Under the pieces are notes generated by a model. The model did no database searches and was not told the origin of the DNA. It worked only from the letters and a program-made list of their open reading frames with translations. DNA of 64,000 nucleotides from Mya arenaria. Taxonomy: Eukaryota > Mollusca > Bivalvia > Myida > Myidae. Shown one piece after another: positions 13,101 through 24,496 of the stretch; the first letter of the stretch is position 1; each line of letters begins with the position of its first letter. The DNA lies in assembly GCF_026914265.1 (NCBI RefSeq), contig NC_069133.1, positions 44,737,417-44,801,416 of the forward strand, given 5' to 3'. The translations under genes were made by a program, and so were the position numbers.

Positions 13101-16100
13101 CGACGATCATTTAAATAGATACATTAGGAGTGAAATGTGCGATCAACGAGCCCGATAGAAGTACGACGATCATATAAATAGATACATTAGGAGTGAAATG
13201 TGCGATCTACAAGTCGATAGAAGTACGACGATCATATAAATAGATACATTAGGAGTGAAATGTGCGATCTTCCAGCCCGATAGAAGTACGACGATCATAT
13301 AAATAGATACATTAGGAGTGAAATGTGCGATCTACGAGCACGACAGAAATACGACGATCATATAAATAGATACATTAGGAGTGAAATGTGCGATCTACGA
13401 GTGAATAGAAGTACGACGATCATTTAAATAGATACATTAGGAGTGAAATGTGCGATCAACGAGCCCGATAGAAGTACGACGATCATATAAATAGATACAT
13501 TAGGAGTGAAATATGCGATCTACGAGTGAATAGAAGTACGACGATCATTTAAATAGATACATTAGGAGTGAAATGTGCGATCAACGAGCCCGATAGAAGT
13601 ACGACGATCATATAAATAGATACATTAGGAGTGAAATGTGCGATCTACGAGTGAATAGAAGTACGACGATCATTTAAATAGATACATTAGGAGTGAAATG
13701 TGCGATCAACGAGCCCGATAGAAGTACGACGATCATATAAATAGATACATTAGGAGTGAAATGTGCGATCTACAAGTCGACAGAAGTACGGCGATCATAT
13801 AAATAGATATATTAGGAGTGAAATGTGCGATCTTCCAGCCCGATAGAAGTACGACGATTATATAAATAAATACATTAAGAGTGAAATGTGCGATCTACAA
13901 GTCGATATAAGTACGACGATCATATAAATAGATACATTAGGAGTGAAATGTGCGATCTACGAGTGAATAGAAGTACGACGATCATTTAAATAGATACATT
14001 AGGAGTGAAATGTGCGATCAACGAGCCCGATAGAAGTACGACGATCATATAAATAGATACATTAGGAGTGAAATGTGCGATCTACAAGTCGACAGAAGTA
14101 CGGCGATCATATAAATAGATATATTAGGAGTGAAATGTGCGATCTTCCAGCCCGATAGAAGTACGACGATTATATAAATAAATACATTAAGAGTGAAATG
14201 TGCGATCTACAAGTCGATATAAGTACGACGATCATATAAATAGATACATTAGGAGTGAAATGTGCGATCAACGAGCCCGATAGAAGTACGACGATCATAT
14301 AAATAGATACATTAGGAGTGAAATGTGCGATCTACGAGTGAATAGAAGTACGACGATCATTTAAATAGATACATTAGGAGTGAAATGTGCGATCAACGAG
14401 CCCGATAGAAGTACGACGATCATATAAATAGATACATTAGGAGTGAAATGTGCGATCTACAAGTCGATAGAAGTACGACGATCATATAAATAGATACATT
14501 AGGAGTGAAATGTGCGATCTTCCAGCCCGATAGAAGTACGACGATCATATAAATAGATACATTAGGAGTGAAATGTGCGATCTACGAGCCCGACAGAAAT
14601 ACGACGATCATATAAATAGATACATTAGGAGTGAAATGTGCGATCTACGAGTGAATAGAAGTACGACGATCATTTAAATAGATACATTAGGAGTGAAATG
14701 TGCGATCAACGAGCCCGATAGAAGTACGACGATCATATAAATAGATACATTAGGAGTGAAATGTGCGATCTACGAGTGAATAGAAGTACGACGATCATTT
14801 AAATAGATACATTAGGAGTGAAATGTGCGATCAACGAGCCCGATAGAAGTACGACGATCATATAAATAGATACATTAGGAGTGAAATATGCGATCTACGA
14901 GTGAATAGAAGTACGACGATCATTTAAATAGATACATTAGGAGTGAAATGTGCGATCAACGAGCCCGATAGAAGTACGACGATCATATAAATAGATACAT
15001 TAGGAGTGAAATGTGCGATCTACGAGTGAATAGAAGTACGACGATCATTTAAATAGATACATTAGGAGTGAAATGTGCGATCAACGAGCCCGATAGAAGT
15101 ACGACGATCATATAAATAGATACATTAGGAGTGAAATGTGCGATCTACAAGTCGACAGAAGTACGGCGATCATATAAATAGATATATTAGGAGTGAAATG
15201 TGCGATCTTCCAGCCCGATAGAAGTACGACGATTATATAAATAAATACATTAAGAGTGAAATGTGCGATCTACAAGTCGATATAAGTACGACGATCATAT
15301 AAATAGATACATTAGGAGTGAAATGTACGATCTACAAGCCCGATAGAAGTACGGCGATTATATAAATAGATACATTAGGAGTGAAATGTGCGATCTTCAA
15401 GCCCGATAGAAGTACGACGATCATATAAATAAATACATTAGGAGTGAAATGTGCGATCTACAAGCCCGATTGAAGTACGACGATCATATAAATAGATACA
15501 TTAGGAGTGAAATGTGCGATCTACGAGCCCGATAGAAGTACGACGATCATATAAATAGATACATTAGGAGTGAAATGTGCGATCTACAAGCCCGATTGAA
15601 GTACGACGATCATATAAATAGATACATTAGGAGTGAAATGTGCGATCTTCAAGCCCGATAGAAGTACGACGATCATATAAATAAATACATTAGGAGTGAA
15701 ATGTGCGATCTACAAGCCCGATTGAAGTACGACGATCATATAAATAGATACATTAGGAGTGAAATGTGCGATCTACAAGCCCGATTGAAGTACGACGATC
15801 ATATAAATAGATACATTAGGAGTGAAATGTGCGATCAACGAGCCCGATAGAAGAACGACGATCATATAAATAGATACATTAGGAGTGAAATGTGCGATCT
15901 ACAAGCCCGATTGAAGTACGACGATCATATAAATAGATACATTAGGAGTGAAATGTGCGATCTACAAGCCCGATAGAAGAACGACGATCATATAAATAAA
16001 TACATTAGGAGTGAAATGTGCGATCAACGAGCCCGATAGAAGTACGACGATCATATAAATAGATACATTAGGAGTGAAATGTGCGATCAACGAGCCCGAT

Positions 16101-19100
16101 AGAAGAACGACGATCATATAAATAGATACATTAGGAGTGAAATGTGCGATCTACGAGTGAATAGAAGTACGACGATCATTTAAATAGATACATTAGGAGT
16201 GAAATGTGCGATCTACAAGCCCGATAGAAGTACGACGATCATATAAATAGATACATTAGGAGTGAAATGTGCGATCAACGAGCCCGATAGAAGTACGACG
16301 ATCATATAAATAGATACATTAGGAGTGAAATGTGCGATCTACGAGTGAATAGAAGTACGACGATCATATAAATAGATACATAAGGAGTGAAATATGCGAT
16401 GTACGAGCCCGATAGAAGTACGACGATCATATAAATAGATATATTAGGAGTGAAATGTGCTATCTACGAGCCCGTTAGAAGTACGACGATCATATAAATA
16501 GATACATTAGGAGTGAAATGTGCGATCTACGAGCCTGATAGAAATACGGCGATCATATAAATAGATACATTAGGAGTGAAATGTGCGATCTACGAGCCCG
16601 ATAGAAGTACGACGATCATATAAATAAATACATTAGGAGTGAAATGTGCGACCTACGAGCCCGATAGAAGTGCGACGATCATATAAATAGTTACATTAGG
16701 AGTGAAATGTGCGATCTACGAGCCCGTTAGAAGTACGGCGATCATATAAATAGATACATTAGGAGTGAAATGTGCGATCTACGAGCCTGATAGAAGTATA
16801 ACGATCATATGTACATACATAAGGAGTGAAATGCGTTATCTACATGTACGAGCTCGTTTGAGGTATGACGGTCATATGTACGTACATTAGGAGTGAAATG
16901 CGTTATCTATGAGCTCGTTAGAGGTATGACGGTCATATGTACGTACATTAGGAGTGAAATGCGTTATCTGTGAGCTCGTTAGAGGTATGACGGTCATATG
17001 TACGTACATTAGGAGTGAAATGCGTTATCTGTTAGCTCGGTAGAGGTATGACGGTCATATGTACGTACATTAGGAGTGAAATGCGTTATCTACGAGCTCG
17101 TTTGAGGTATGACGGTCATATGTACGTACATTAGGAGTGAAATGCGTTATCTACGAGCTCGTTAGAGGTATGACGGTCATATGTACGTAAATTAGGAGTG
17201 AATGCGTTATCTACGAGCTCGTTTGAGGTATGAAGGTCATATGTACGTACATTAGGAGTGAAATGCGTTATCTGTGAGCTCGTTTGAGGTATGACGGTCA
17301 TATGTACGTACATTAGGAGTGAAATGCGTTATCTGTTAGCTCGTTTGAGGTATGACGGTCATATGTACGTAAATTAGGAGTGAACTGCGTTATCTGTTAG
17401 CTCGGTAGAGGTATGACGGTCATATGTACGTACATTAGGAGTGAAATGCGTTATCTGTTAGCTCGGTAGAGGTATGACGGTCATATGTACGTACATTAGG
17501 AGTGAAATGCGTTATCTGTTAGCTCGGTAGAGGTATGACGGTCATATGTACGTAAATTAGGAGTGAAATGCGTTATCTGTTAGCTCGGTAGAGGTATGAC
17601 GGTCATGTGTGCGTACATTAGGAGTGAAATGCGTTATCTACGAGCTCGTTAGAGGTATGACGATCATGTGTGCGTACATTAGGAGTGAAATGCGTTATCT
17701 ACGAGCTCGTTAGAGGTATGACGATCATGTGAGCGTTCATTAGGAGTGAAATGCGTTATCTACGAGCTCGTTAGAGGTATGACGGTCATATGTACGTTCA
17801 TTAGGAGTGAAATGCGTTATCTACGAGCTCGTTAGAGGTATGACGGTCATATGTACGTTCATTAGGAGTGAAATGCGTTATCTACGAGCTCGGTAGAGGT
17901 ATGACGGTCATGTGTACGTTCATTAGGAGTGAAATGCGTTATCTACGAGCTCGGTAGAGGTATGACGGTCATGTGTACGTTCATTAGGAGTGAAATGCGT
18001 TATCTACGAGCTCGTTAGAGGTATGACGGTCATGTGTACGTTCATTAGGAGTGAAATGCGTTATCTACGAGCTCGTTAGAGGTATGACGGTCATGTGTGC
18101 GTACATTAGGAGTGAAATGCGTTATCTACGAGCTCGTTAGAGGTATGACGGTCATGTGTGCGTACATTAGGAGTGAAATGCGTTATCTACGAGCTCGTTA
18201 GAGGTATGACGGTCATGTGAGCGTTCATTAGGAGTGAAATGCGTTATCTACGAGCTCGTTAGAGGTATGACGGTCATATGTGCGTTCATTAGGAGTGAAA
18301 TGCGTTATCTACGAGCTCGGTAGAGGTATGACGGTCATATGTGCGTTCATTAGGAGTGAAATGCGTTATCTACGAGCTCGGTAGAGGTATGACGGTCATA
18401 TGTACGTACATTAGGAGTGAAATGCGTTATCTACGAGCTCGGTAGAGGTATGACGGTCATATGTGCGTTCATTAGGAGTGAAATGCGTTATCTACGAGCT
18501 CGGTAGAGGTATGACGGTCATATGTGCGTTCATTAGGAGTGAAATGCGTTATCTACGAGCTCGGTAGAGGTATGACGGTCATATGTACGTTCATTAGGAG
18601 TGAAATGCGTTATCTACGAGCTCGGTAGAGGTATGACGGTCATATGTACGTTCATTAGGAGTGAAATGCGTTATCTACGAGCTCGGTAGAGGTATGACGG
18701 TCATATGTACGTACATAAGGAGTGAAATGCGTTATCTACGAGCTCGTTAGAGGTATGACGGTCATATGTACGTACATTAGGAGTGAAATGCGTTATCTAC
18801 GAGCTCGTTAGAGGTATGACGATCATGTGAGCGTACATTAGGAGTGAAATGCGTTATCTGCGTTATCTACGAGCTCGTTAGAGGTATGACGATCATGTGA
18901 GCGTACATTAGGAGTGAAATGCGTTATCTACGAGCTCGTTAGAGGTATGACGATCATGTGAGCGTACATTAGGAGTGAAATGCGTTATCTATGAGTTCGT
19001 TAGAGGTGTGACGGTCATATGTACGTACTTTAGGAGTGAAATGCGTTATCTGCGAGCTCGTTAGAGGTATGACGATCATGTGAGCGTACATTAGGAGTGA

Positions 19101-21384
19101 AATGCGTTATCTATGAGCTCGTTAGAGGTATGACGATCATGTGAGCGTACATTAGGAGTGAAATGCGTTATCTATGAGTTCGTTAGAGGTATGACGATCA
19201 TGTGAGCGTACATTAGGAGTAAAATGCGCCATCCATGAGCCCGTTGGAAGTACGACGGTTATATAAGTACGTACATTACTCATTAGGTGTAAAGCTAGCA
19301 CTGCGGACGCTATGGCTTATGAACCGACGTAGAAAGGAATGTTCACTACCGAGTACCACGTGCACAAAAACGTAAATGGGCGACAACTGCTTATCAGGGT
19401 GTGACTACGAGAAATACATATTTTTGTGGAATTCGTATTTCCTTCAAAATTGTGCCGCATACACACCGCCTGGAAACAGAGTGTGTATTAGTCTACTAGA
19501 TGTGCGTGCACACTGTATTTAATTGTACGTACCCTTCAGCGCAATGAGGACATTAATTGTGATTAATGAAGGCAGTTTTAAAATCTGATGGTTCGCAACG
19601 ACCTTTAATTGTATAAAATTATGTACCTTGGTGAAATGAGCAACGAGGGCGTCGTTATTCATAAGACTCTTGTAGAAGAAGGGCGTGACCACGAGGACCG
19701 CCTTGGCCCCGGCGTCCGCCATCCGCCGACACATGGCCGTCGTGTCACGGGTGGCTAAGGGACGTGAAAATGAAATATTGAGGTTGCAATTTAAGTTCAT
19801 GGCCATACTTTACATAAGACTTACTATTGTAGACTACCTGATATGGTATTCTAGAGGCAACACTTGACCAATGGCCAGTTGCTCAGTTTTGGGTGGTAAT
19901 CAATATGCAACTTAAGTCATTCTCATGGTCATACACCATTGACTCTATTCACTGTATAGGCTCGTTATTTTTATCGATTAATCCGATTAGCTACATCGTT
20001 CTATAATCAAATAAGACCAATATTGAATACCACCCTTGGCCCGTTTCAATAATTTAAAAGATCTTTGTACATTTTAGTCTTTAATTTGGAATTATCTTAG
20101 TGCCATTGCTTGATTATTTTGCTACAAATTTGAGTAAATATAACTTGAGCCAGTATTAATAATAACTTAACACAAAGTTGAGGAAATAAAAAAGATCAAT
20201 GTGTTGCCTCACGTGACATTTATACAGATTTAAGAATGAAACGGTTTAATTCTTAACAAATCTAGATTTATACTACAAGATTCACTTACCGTGTAAAATA
20301 ACAATGGGTATCATTTCTTGTAATCCGATAAACTCGGTTGAGAAAAGTTGAGCAAGCGGTCATAAGAAAGCTACTGTCAATTGTAACAACTTACATTCGC
20401 ATCCAGCCCCGGCGATAATTAGTTTCCCAGGAGCAGCCATTTCCGACACTCGCCGCACGAGTTCCACGCGCTCATCGTCTCGTAGGTACACGTACTCTCC
20501 GTTAGACCCCTGTACCACGTAGCCTTAAATAAACAAAAACATATTTGAAACACATAGCCCGAAATTTAGTATACACCTGTGTAAAAACGTAGCCTGAAAT
20601 TTAGTATACACCTAAATGAAACACGTAGCCTGAAGTAAGCATTAACCTGTATCAAACCGCACGTAGCCTGAAATAAAATGAAACACCTAGCCTAAAGTAA
20701 GCATTAATTCACCAGTCAAATGTAACCACGGCCCCCCAGGTCCGGAGGTATACCGGGGATAGCCGCGGGGAAATGGGCCGTGTTTTTACCTTCCAGGTGG
20801 CCCCGCAGTGCCGGGTAAATGCGGAGGTTTTGTCTTCGCGCCAAAAATAGCTGGGAATGGTCCTTACCTATGGTCCCTGGGGTGCGGGGGCATTTTCGGG
20901 GATTTAACCAGAAGTTCGTCCCTGCGATTTTACCCGGGCTTGGCTGGACCGAAAGTCAAAGTCCCCGCTATTCCCCGGACCTGGGGGAGCCGTGGTTTCA
21001 ATTGACTGGTGCATAACCTAGGCGATGGCCCTAACGGCATTCCGTAAAATATAGCTATCGAATGCATTGCAATTTACGTGACTGAAATACATCCATTGAA
21101 TAATGTAATGCAATCTATATACATGTCAGCTCACCTCTAAAAGCTATCTTATTCCAAATGGCCATGTTCTCCTGTAGCTTGTCATAATCAATAGTCTCAT
21201 CATTCTTGAACGGGGTGGCTATCGGGGGGTAGATCCCGCTTAGATCCATCTGCAATGTTGCCGACGACGAAAATCGAACCGGTTTTAGATTAAACTTGCA
21301 ATGCTTCCACGCTTGTCCTTGAGGTACTGAACTTAACCGCGATGTAAACAAACCTGACCTAAATAGGATCACTGATAAACGCAT
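6951..21384 (-). CDS. HOGA1: 4-hydroxy-2-oxoglutarate aldolase, mitochondrial (complete gene, 7 exons)
   Basis: Exons in transcription order are 21384-21135, 20523-20395, 19754-19627, 9372-9238, 8698-8602, 7774-7641 and 7103-6951. They sum to 1026 nt, or 341 codons plus TGA, with every phase joining. The enzyme is a class-I aldolase of the DHDPS/NAL superfamily that cleaves 4-hydroxy-2-oxoglutarate to pyruvate and glyoxylate, the last step of hydroxyproline breakdown in mitochondria. Seen here: a basic, Ser/Arg-rich presequence (about residues 1-45), SGIYPP near 49-54, GSNGE at 89-93, LYSVP with the catalytic Tyr at 181, and GVKDSGG with the Schiff-base Lys at 209 (the same 28-residue Tyr-Lys spacing as the human enzyme). 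LAGSASF and GAVGG also match. Human HOGA1 is 327 aa. A second Met at 46 could start a cytosolic form. Other superfamily members are less likely because the match to HOGA1 runs the full length. Confidence 0.93.
7641..7774 (-). CDS. HOGA1: HOGA1 exon 6
   Basis: Starts after TTACTAG and ends at a GTATGT donor. Reads (G)[19 protein letters not shown], then [20 protein letters not shown] and GPNLA. Joins exon 7 in phase 0 to give [13 protein letters not shown]. Confidence 0.93.
7863..8134. mobile_element. hAT-like MITE in HOGA1 intron 5
   Basis: Near-complementary ends are CCAGAGGCGTAGCTAGCC (7863-7880) and GGTAGCTACGCGCCTGG (8118-8134). It is 272 bp with no coding capacity. Ends of the form CAGAGGCGTAGC are typical of hAT families. 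I could not see a clear 8-bp target duplication, so the superfamily call is tentative. Confidence 0.65.
8602..8698 (-). CDS. HOGA1: HOGA1 exon 5
   Basis: Starts after TTTCAG and ends at GTACGT. Reads [20 protein letters not shown], then [12 protein letters not shown](G). FQVLAGSA matches the human sequence of this strand closely. Confidence 0.92.
9238..9372 (-). CDS. HOGA1: HOGA1 exon 4 (catalytic Tyr and Lys)
   Basis: Starts after CGTCAG and ends at a GTTAGC donor. Reads [19 protein letters not shown] through [11 protein letters not shown]. It holds both active-site residues, Tyr181 and Lys209. It is separated from exon 3 by 10,254 bp of intron. The donor departs from GTRAGT at position 3. 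Confidence 0.93.
9547..16790. repeat. Intronic satellite, 62-63 bp subfamily (about 115 copies)
   Basis: The unit reads (in + orientation) GAAATGTGCGATCTACGAGC, CCGATAGAAGTACGACGATC, ATATAAATAGATACATTAGG, AGT: 63 bp. A 62-bp variant has GAGTGAATAG in place of GAGCCCGATAG and usually ATTTAAAT in place of ATATAAAT. Each standard unit has five CpGs. Copies run head to tail without interruption inside HOGA1 intron 3. No open frame of interest and no spacer diversity: this is a satellite, not a CRISPR array. Confidence 0.97.
12180..15300. repeat. Higher-order region within the HOGA1 intronic satellite
   Basis: Here the 62-bp variant (GAGTGAATAG...ATTTAAAT) alternates with the 63-bp variant (CAACGAGCCCGATAG...ATATAAAT), giving dimers of about 125 bp repeated many times. 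A distinctive three-unit block (AAGTCGACAG, then TTCCAGCCCG, then AAGTCGATATAAG) occurs three times, starting near 13771, 14083 and 15146. These mark segmental duplications of multi-unit blocks. Confidence 0.85.
16791..19275. repeat. Intronic satellite, 61-bp subfamily (about 40 copies)
   Basis: Diverged continuation of the same satellite. The unit is GAAATGCGTTATCTACGAGC, TCGTTAGAGGTATGACGGTC, ATATGTACGTACATTAGGAG, T: 61 bp. It contains two perfect palindromes, ACGAGCTCGT and ATGTACGTACAT. The junction near 16790-16850 is gradual. The last, degenerate unit ends near 19275, about 350 bp from HOGA1 exon 3. Confidence 0.95.
19627..19754 (-). CDS. HOGA1: HOGA1 exon 3
   Basis: Starts after CCTTAG and ends at GTACAT. 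Reads (S)[20 protein letters not shown], then VVTPFFYKS and [12 protein letters not shown]-(F/Y)-(F/Y) is the conserved strand and loop of the barrel. The donor opens the intron that carries the satellite array. Confidence 0.92.
20395..20523 (-). CDS. HOGA1: HOGA1 exon 2
   Basis: Starts after a TTTAAG acceptor and ends at a GTAAGT donor. Reads (G)[13 protein letters not shown] through IIAGAGCE. The GSNGE loop binds the substrate carboxylate in this superfamily. The acceptor is AAG, and five imperfect copies of the same acceptor/exon-start motif lie just upstream (20553-20700). Confidence 0.92.
20553..20700. repeat. Degenerate tandem copies of the exon 2 splice-acceptor motif
   Basis: On the minus strand, copies of AG|GCTACGTG-like sequence occur at about 20560, 20596, 20632, 20670 and 20694, spaced 24-38 bp apart, directly upstream of the true exon 2 acceptor at 20524. 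Several read TTCAG|GCTACG, a stronger-looking acceptor than the real TTTAAG. They lie in intron 1 and cannot extend the reading frame without stops. Confidence 0.6.
20710..21011. mobile_element. MITE with ACCAGTCAA ends, copy 1 (HOGA1 intron 1)
   Basis: The left end CACCAGTCAAATGTAACCAC and the right end complementary to it (GTGGTTTCAATTGACTGGTG) form inverted repeats that continue into CCCCCAGGTCCGG / CCGGACCTGGGGG. The GC-rich interior (GGGATAGCCG, AAATGGGCCGTGTTTTTACC) is shared with the copy at 29351-29667. No coding capacity. Confidence 0.85.
21135..21384 (-). CDS. HOGA1: HOGA1 exon 1 (start, transit peptide)
   Basis: Begins [13 protein letters not shown] and ends KIAFR plus one base before a GTGAGC donor. 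Residues 1-45 are Arg/Ser/Lys-rich with only two acidic-free stretches, as in mitochondrial presequences. The enzyme core begins at [12 protein letters not shown] chose the first ATG because the segment between it and Met46 looks like a targeting peptide. Confidence 0.88.
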
Positions 21385-24364
21385 TGTTCTACTTTATGAA
21401 ATCCTTTTATGTGCGCTTGTTTAACGAAACGCTTTTGACTACCTAAATTAAACTGACTGAAAACTAAATATCAAAGAAACTCTTTTTTGCTACATGAAAC
21501 TGACTGAAAACTGAATAATAACAAAACATGTATCATGTATCATATAGTGTGCTGCCGTATTGGTTTTCAGGTTTATGTATAAACACACCGTCTTTACGCT
21601 GGAGTGCATTTTTGTTTCAACTTGGCCATGCAGCCATGTATACATATAATATAATACTTGCAAGTCTCCATAATACTGTGTACAGCTCTATTTAAACTCG
21701 ATCTCTTTTAGATTTAATACAACAATACGTTCACTGGGGCGGTAAGGGCGTACAATGTTTAAAAGATAAACAAAAACAAAACAACATTGAAATGTTTTCA
21801 TTCATGATGCGATTCAAAATAAATGCTAAGGTCATCGTTTTTAGCCCGTCGATAACATAGACAAAAGTGCATCTTTTTTAAGTATGGTGACTTGGTGAAT
21901 AACGACAGTCCTCCAATGCCGTTAATACAGTTCATATTAAAAAGTTAAATGATCTATGGTGGCTGATTTCTGCCATTGCGTATTTTCGCCGCGATTTTAA
22001 TTATGACAATACGAAAAAACACCAAATGGCTAGGCGAAAATACGACGGGGTGAAAATACGCCATATTCTGCCATGGCGGGGCGAAAATGGGTCCATTAAT
22101 TATACGGCGTATTTTTTACCCCAACATTTGGCGAATTTTCGCCCCGCCTCTTCGCGTATTTGCGCCTTCCAATCAGGCATGCGCGAATTTATATAGAGAC
22201 AAATCATAGGCATATGTTTCCTAACATTGACCTATCGGCCACCTTTTTGGTTTTGTTAATGATGCTTAATCGTTTGTGCATGCCTACTGGAAGGTCAAAC
22301 TACGAAAATGCGCCGCATCAAAACACACGAAATGTCAGGGCGCAGCGGCGCCTTCCTCCACCTTAAAATCGTTCAATTCCCTTTTTATGTCAATATCGAA
22401 GCTAAAATAAAGTAATAAAGAAACTCTCAAAATGCACCATTTCGTACTCTAGAAATTGTTAAAATCTTCTTGGAGGCGTAGCCCTACCCCCCCCCCCCCC
22501 CCCTCCACACACTCCCAGGGAAGGGCGATTATAAAAAGGTTGTGCCCCTAAGTTACGCCCCTTCTAACATCAATTCCTTGAGCCGCCCCTGCCATAAATG
22601 GACTATGTTTGCCTGGGTTATCATGAATACATTTGAATAATTCATATACACAGTAAGTGTGACCTCTGACTGGCTGATAAGCCCTGGATGTTTTATCGCA
22701 CCCTAACACAGTTTTGCCTTGTATTTTGATGACTTTTTTGCACTTTAAGCTCAGTGTAGTCGTATCTGCACGGGCCTGCATACCCTACAAGGCTACATAA
22801 AATGGAAACAACATCGAAGGGACCAGGTCATATAGATACCTTCGTATTATCCGTTTCTCCCTAGAGTTGTGTTTGCGCTTTCAGTCTATACACTCATACA
22901 TACTTCATGCTATATTCGCTATGAATTCCAGTTTTATCAGATTTCATTTTAATATTTGATATACGAGTAACGACGGTTTTGGGGTCGAATGTTCGGATAA
23001 TTCGGAACCTGCCATGCTATGAGCCAAATAATATAGGTTTAAATGTGCTTTGGTGGCTATTAATACCCTATTAAAGTACATGTGTGTGCATTTTTGTATC
23101 CATTTAAAATGTTGCAATAATGATATTGAAGATTTTTTTGTAAATGAAAGTTAAATCATTGACTGTCAATTATGTTTACTGGTTTCCTTATGGAACCAAG
23201 ATCCAGTTTGTACTAGAAGATGAATCCGGTTTACCTATAACCTCGGCACCCGGAATACCAATCGAAACACCTCGGCCATTATCCAACAGAAATGAAGCTT
23301 GCCGGAGATGGCCGAGTTGCTACGATTGCCGGAATCACTGGCACCGGATTTTCAAACTCATTTTCTTTTCAAACGTCAGAATATATAGACATTACAAAGT
23401 GCATATTTACGAAAAACAATAAAAAAAATTAACATTTTTTCACATTTCTGGCAAGTTACATAATGTTTAGTTTGGAATTAAAATTGATTTTATTTAAAAA
23501 AAAATGAGTTTGGAAATCTGGTGCCAGTGGCCGGAATACCGCCGAAATGACGGAATTAGGCGTACCAAGTTTGATGAGATGGACTAGAACTTTGGAACTG
23601 AAGAGTGCCTTCCCTATTCATTGCGTTGTCTCAATGTTGAAAGTGTTTTACAGTTTTGTTCATACTATTGTAATTGGTATATATATAAATAAACATTGAA
23701 TTAAGTCGCTTCATATCTAAGCACAAGTGGGGAAACCTCACCATGATATTATGGTCAGGCGAAAAGTGATAGCTTTCTTAAGAAACTGCATGATTCAGAA
23801 GAACATGGTCAATCAAAATTCACATGACGAAAATTAAGCTCCTGTTTGTAAAATAAATAAGATGCAAATTTTCGAATGAAAAAACATCAATTTTGTTTAG
23901 TGAAAACATCGCAGATTTCATGTGTCAATACAAATGGTCTTATTACCCCCTTTTTTCAGTTAAAAATGATTAAGCAAAAATCAAAGTGTAAGTATGATTA
24001 TTTTGTTTAAAAAATGGAAATCATTAGTATATAAAGAAACATTGACTTCTTGGCATTCAGAAAATCACGTGATATGCAATTTTCGTAATGAAGTTGAACG
24101 CGCTGAATTATGAGTATACTTTCGGTTTTGTCGCATTTTGTAGTTGCGATAAATACATTTTTTTATCATTCTGGGAGTAGAAAGATGTTAAAAAGGTTGA
24201 GACAAGTTATTTGGCTGTACATACAAAAAATTAGTTCACTAATACATAATGGACTACTTGAACTAATGGAATGATAGGTTATGCTATCATGTTCTGGATC
24301 AACGAAATTTGGTTTAATTTAAGAGTACCTCATCTTAGTATTATATATGGTCTTAAGACATTTT
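21385..24364. other. Intergenic DNA between HOGA1 5' end and GMC gene 3' end
   Basis: No gene is supported. It contains a region of repeated GCGAAAATACG/CGTATTTTCGCC motifs in both orientations (about 21975-22170), a C homopolymer of about 17 near 22486-22503 beside a dispersed AAAATGCACCATTTCG motif, and a dispersed fragment with GCTTGCCGGAGATGGCCGAG (about 23297), which also occurs at about 8931. The HOGA1 promoter must lie just above 21384, but I see no distinctive TATA element. Confidence 0.55.
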
Positions 24365-24370
24365 TTTATT
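24365..24370 (-). promoter_or_regulatory. Candidate poly(A) signal of the GMC oxidoreductase gene
   Basis: TTTATT on the + strand is AATAAA on the minus strand, about 130 nt past the stop codon at 24497. The position is reasonable for 3' end formation. Confidence 0.4.
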
Positions 24371-24496
24371 TAAGAAAGAAAATACAATTCGATCGAAATA
24401 ACTGTTTATATTTTATATTTCAAGCTTTTCATCAAAAATCTTTAAGCGAAACACTGTCTAAGTATATATAAATATATCCACCATATATGTTTATAT

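Noticed and set aside
17131..17313. Minus-strand frame with repeated [18 protein letters not shown] blocks
   Set aside because: Three satellite units read through; neighbouring units break the frame.
9547..19275. Regular ~62-bp repeats could suggest a CRISPR array
   Set aside because: The whole unit repeats, with no variable spacers, inside an intron of an animal gene.
23144..23422. Open frame of 92 codons (MKVKSLTVNYVYW...)
   Set aside because: Contains a dispersed GCCGGAGATGGCCGAG repeat fragment also seen near 8936; no splice or homology support.
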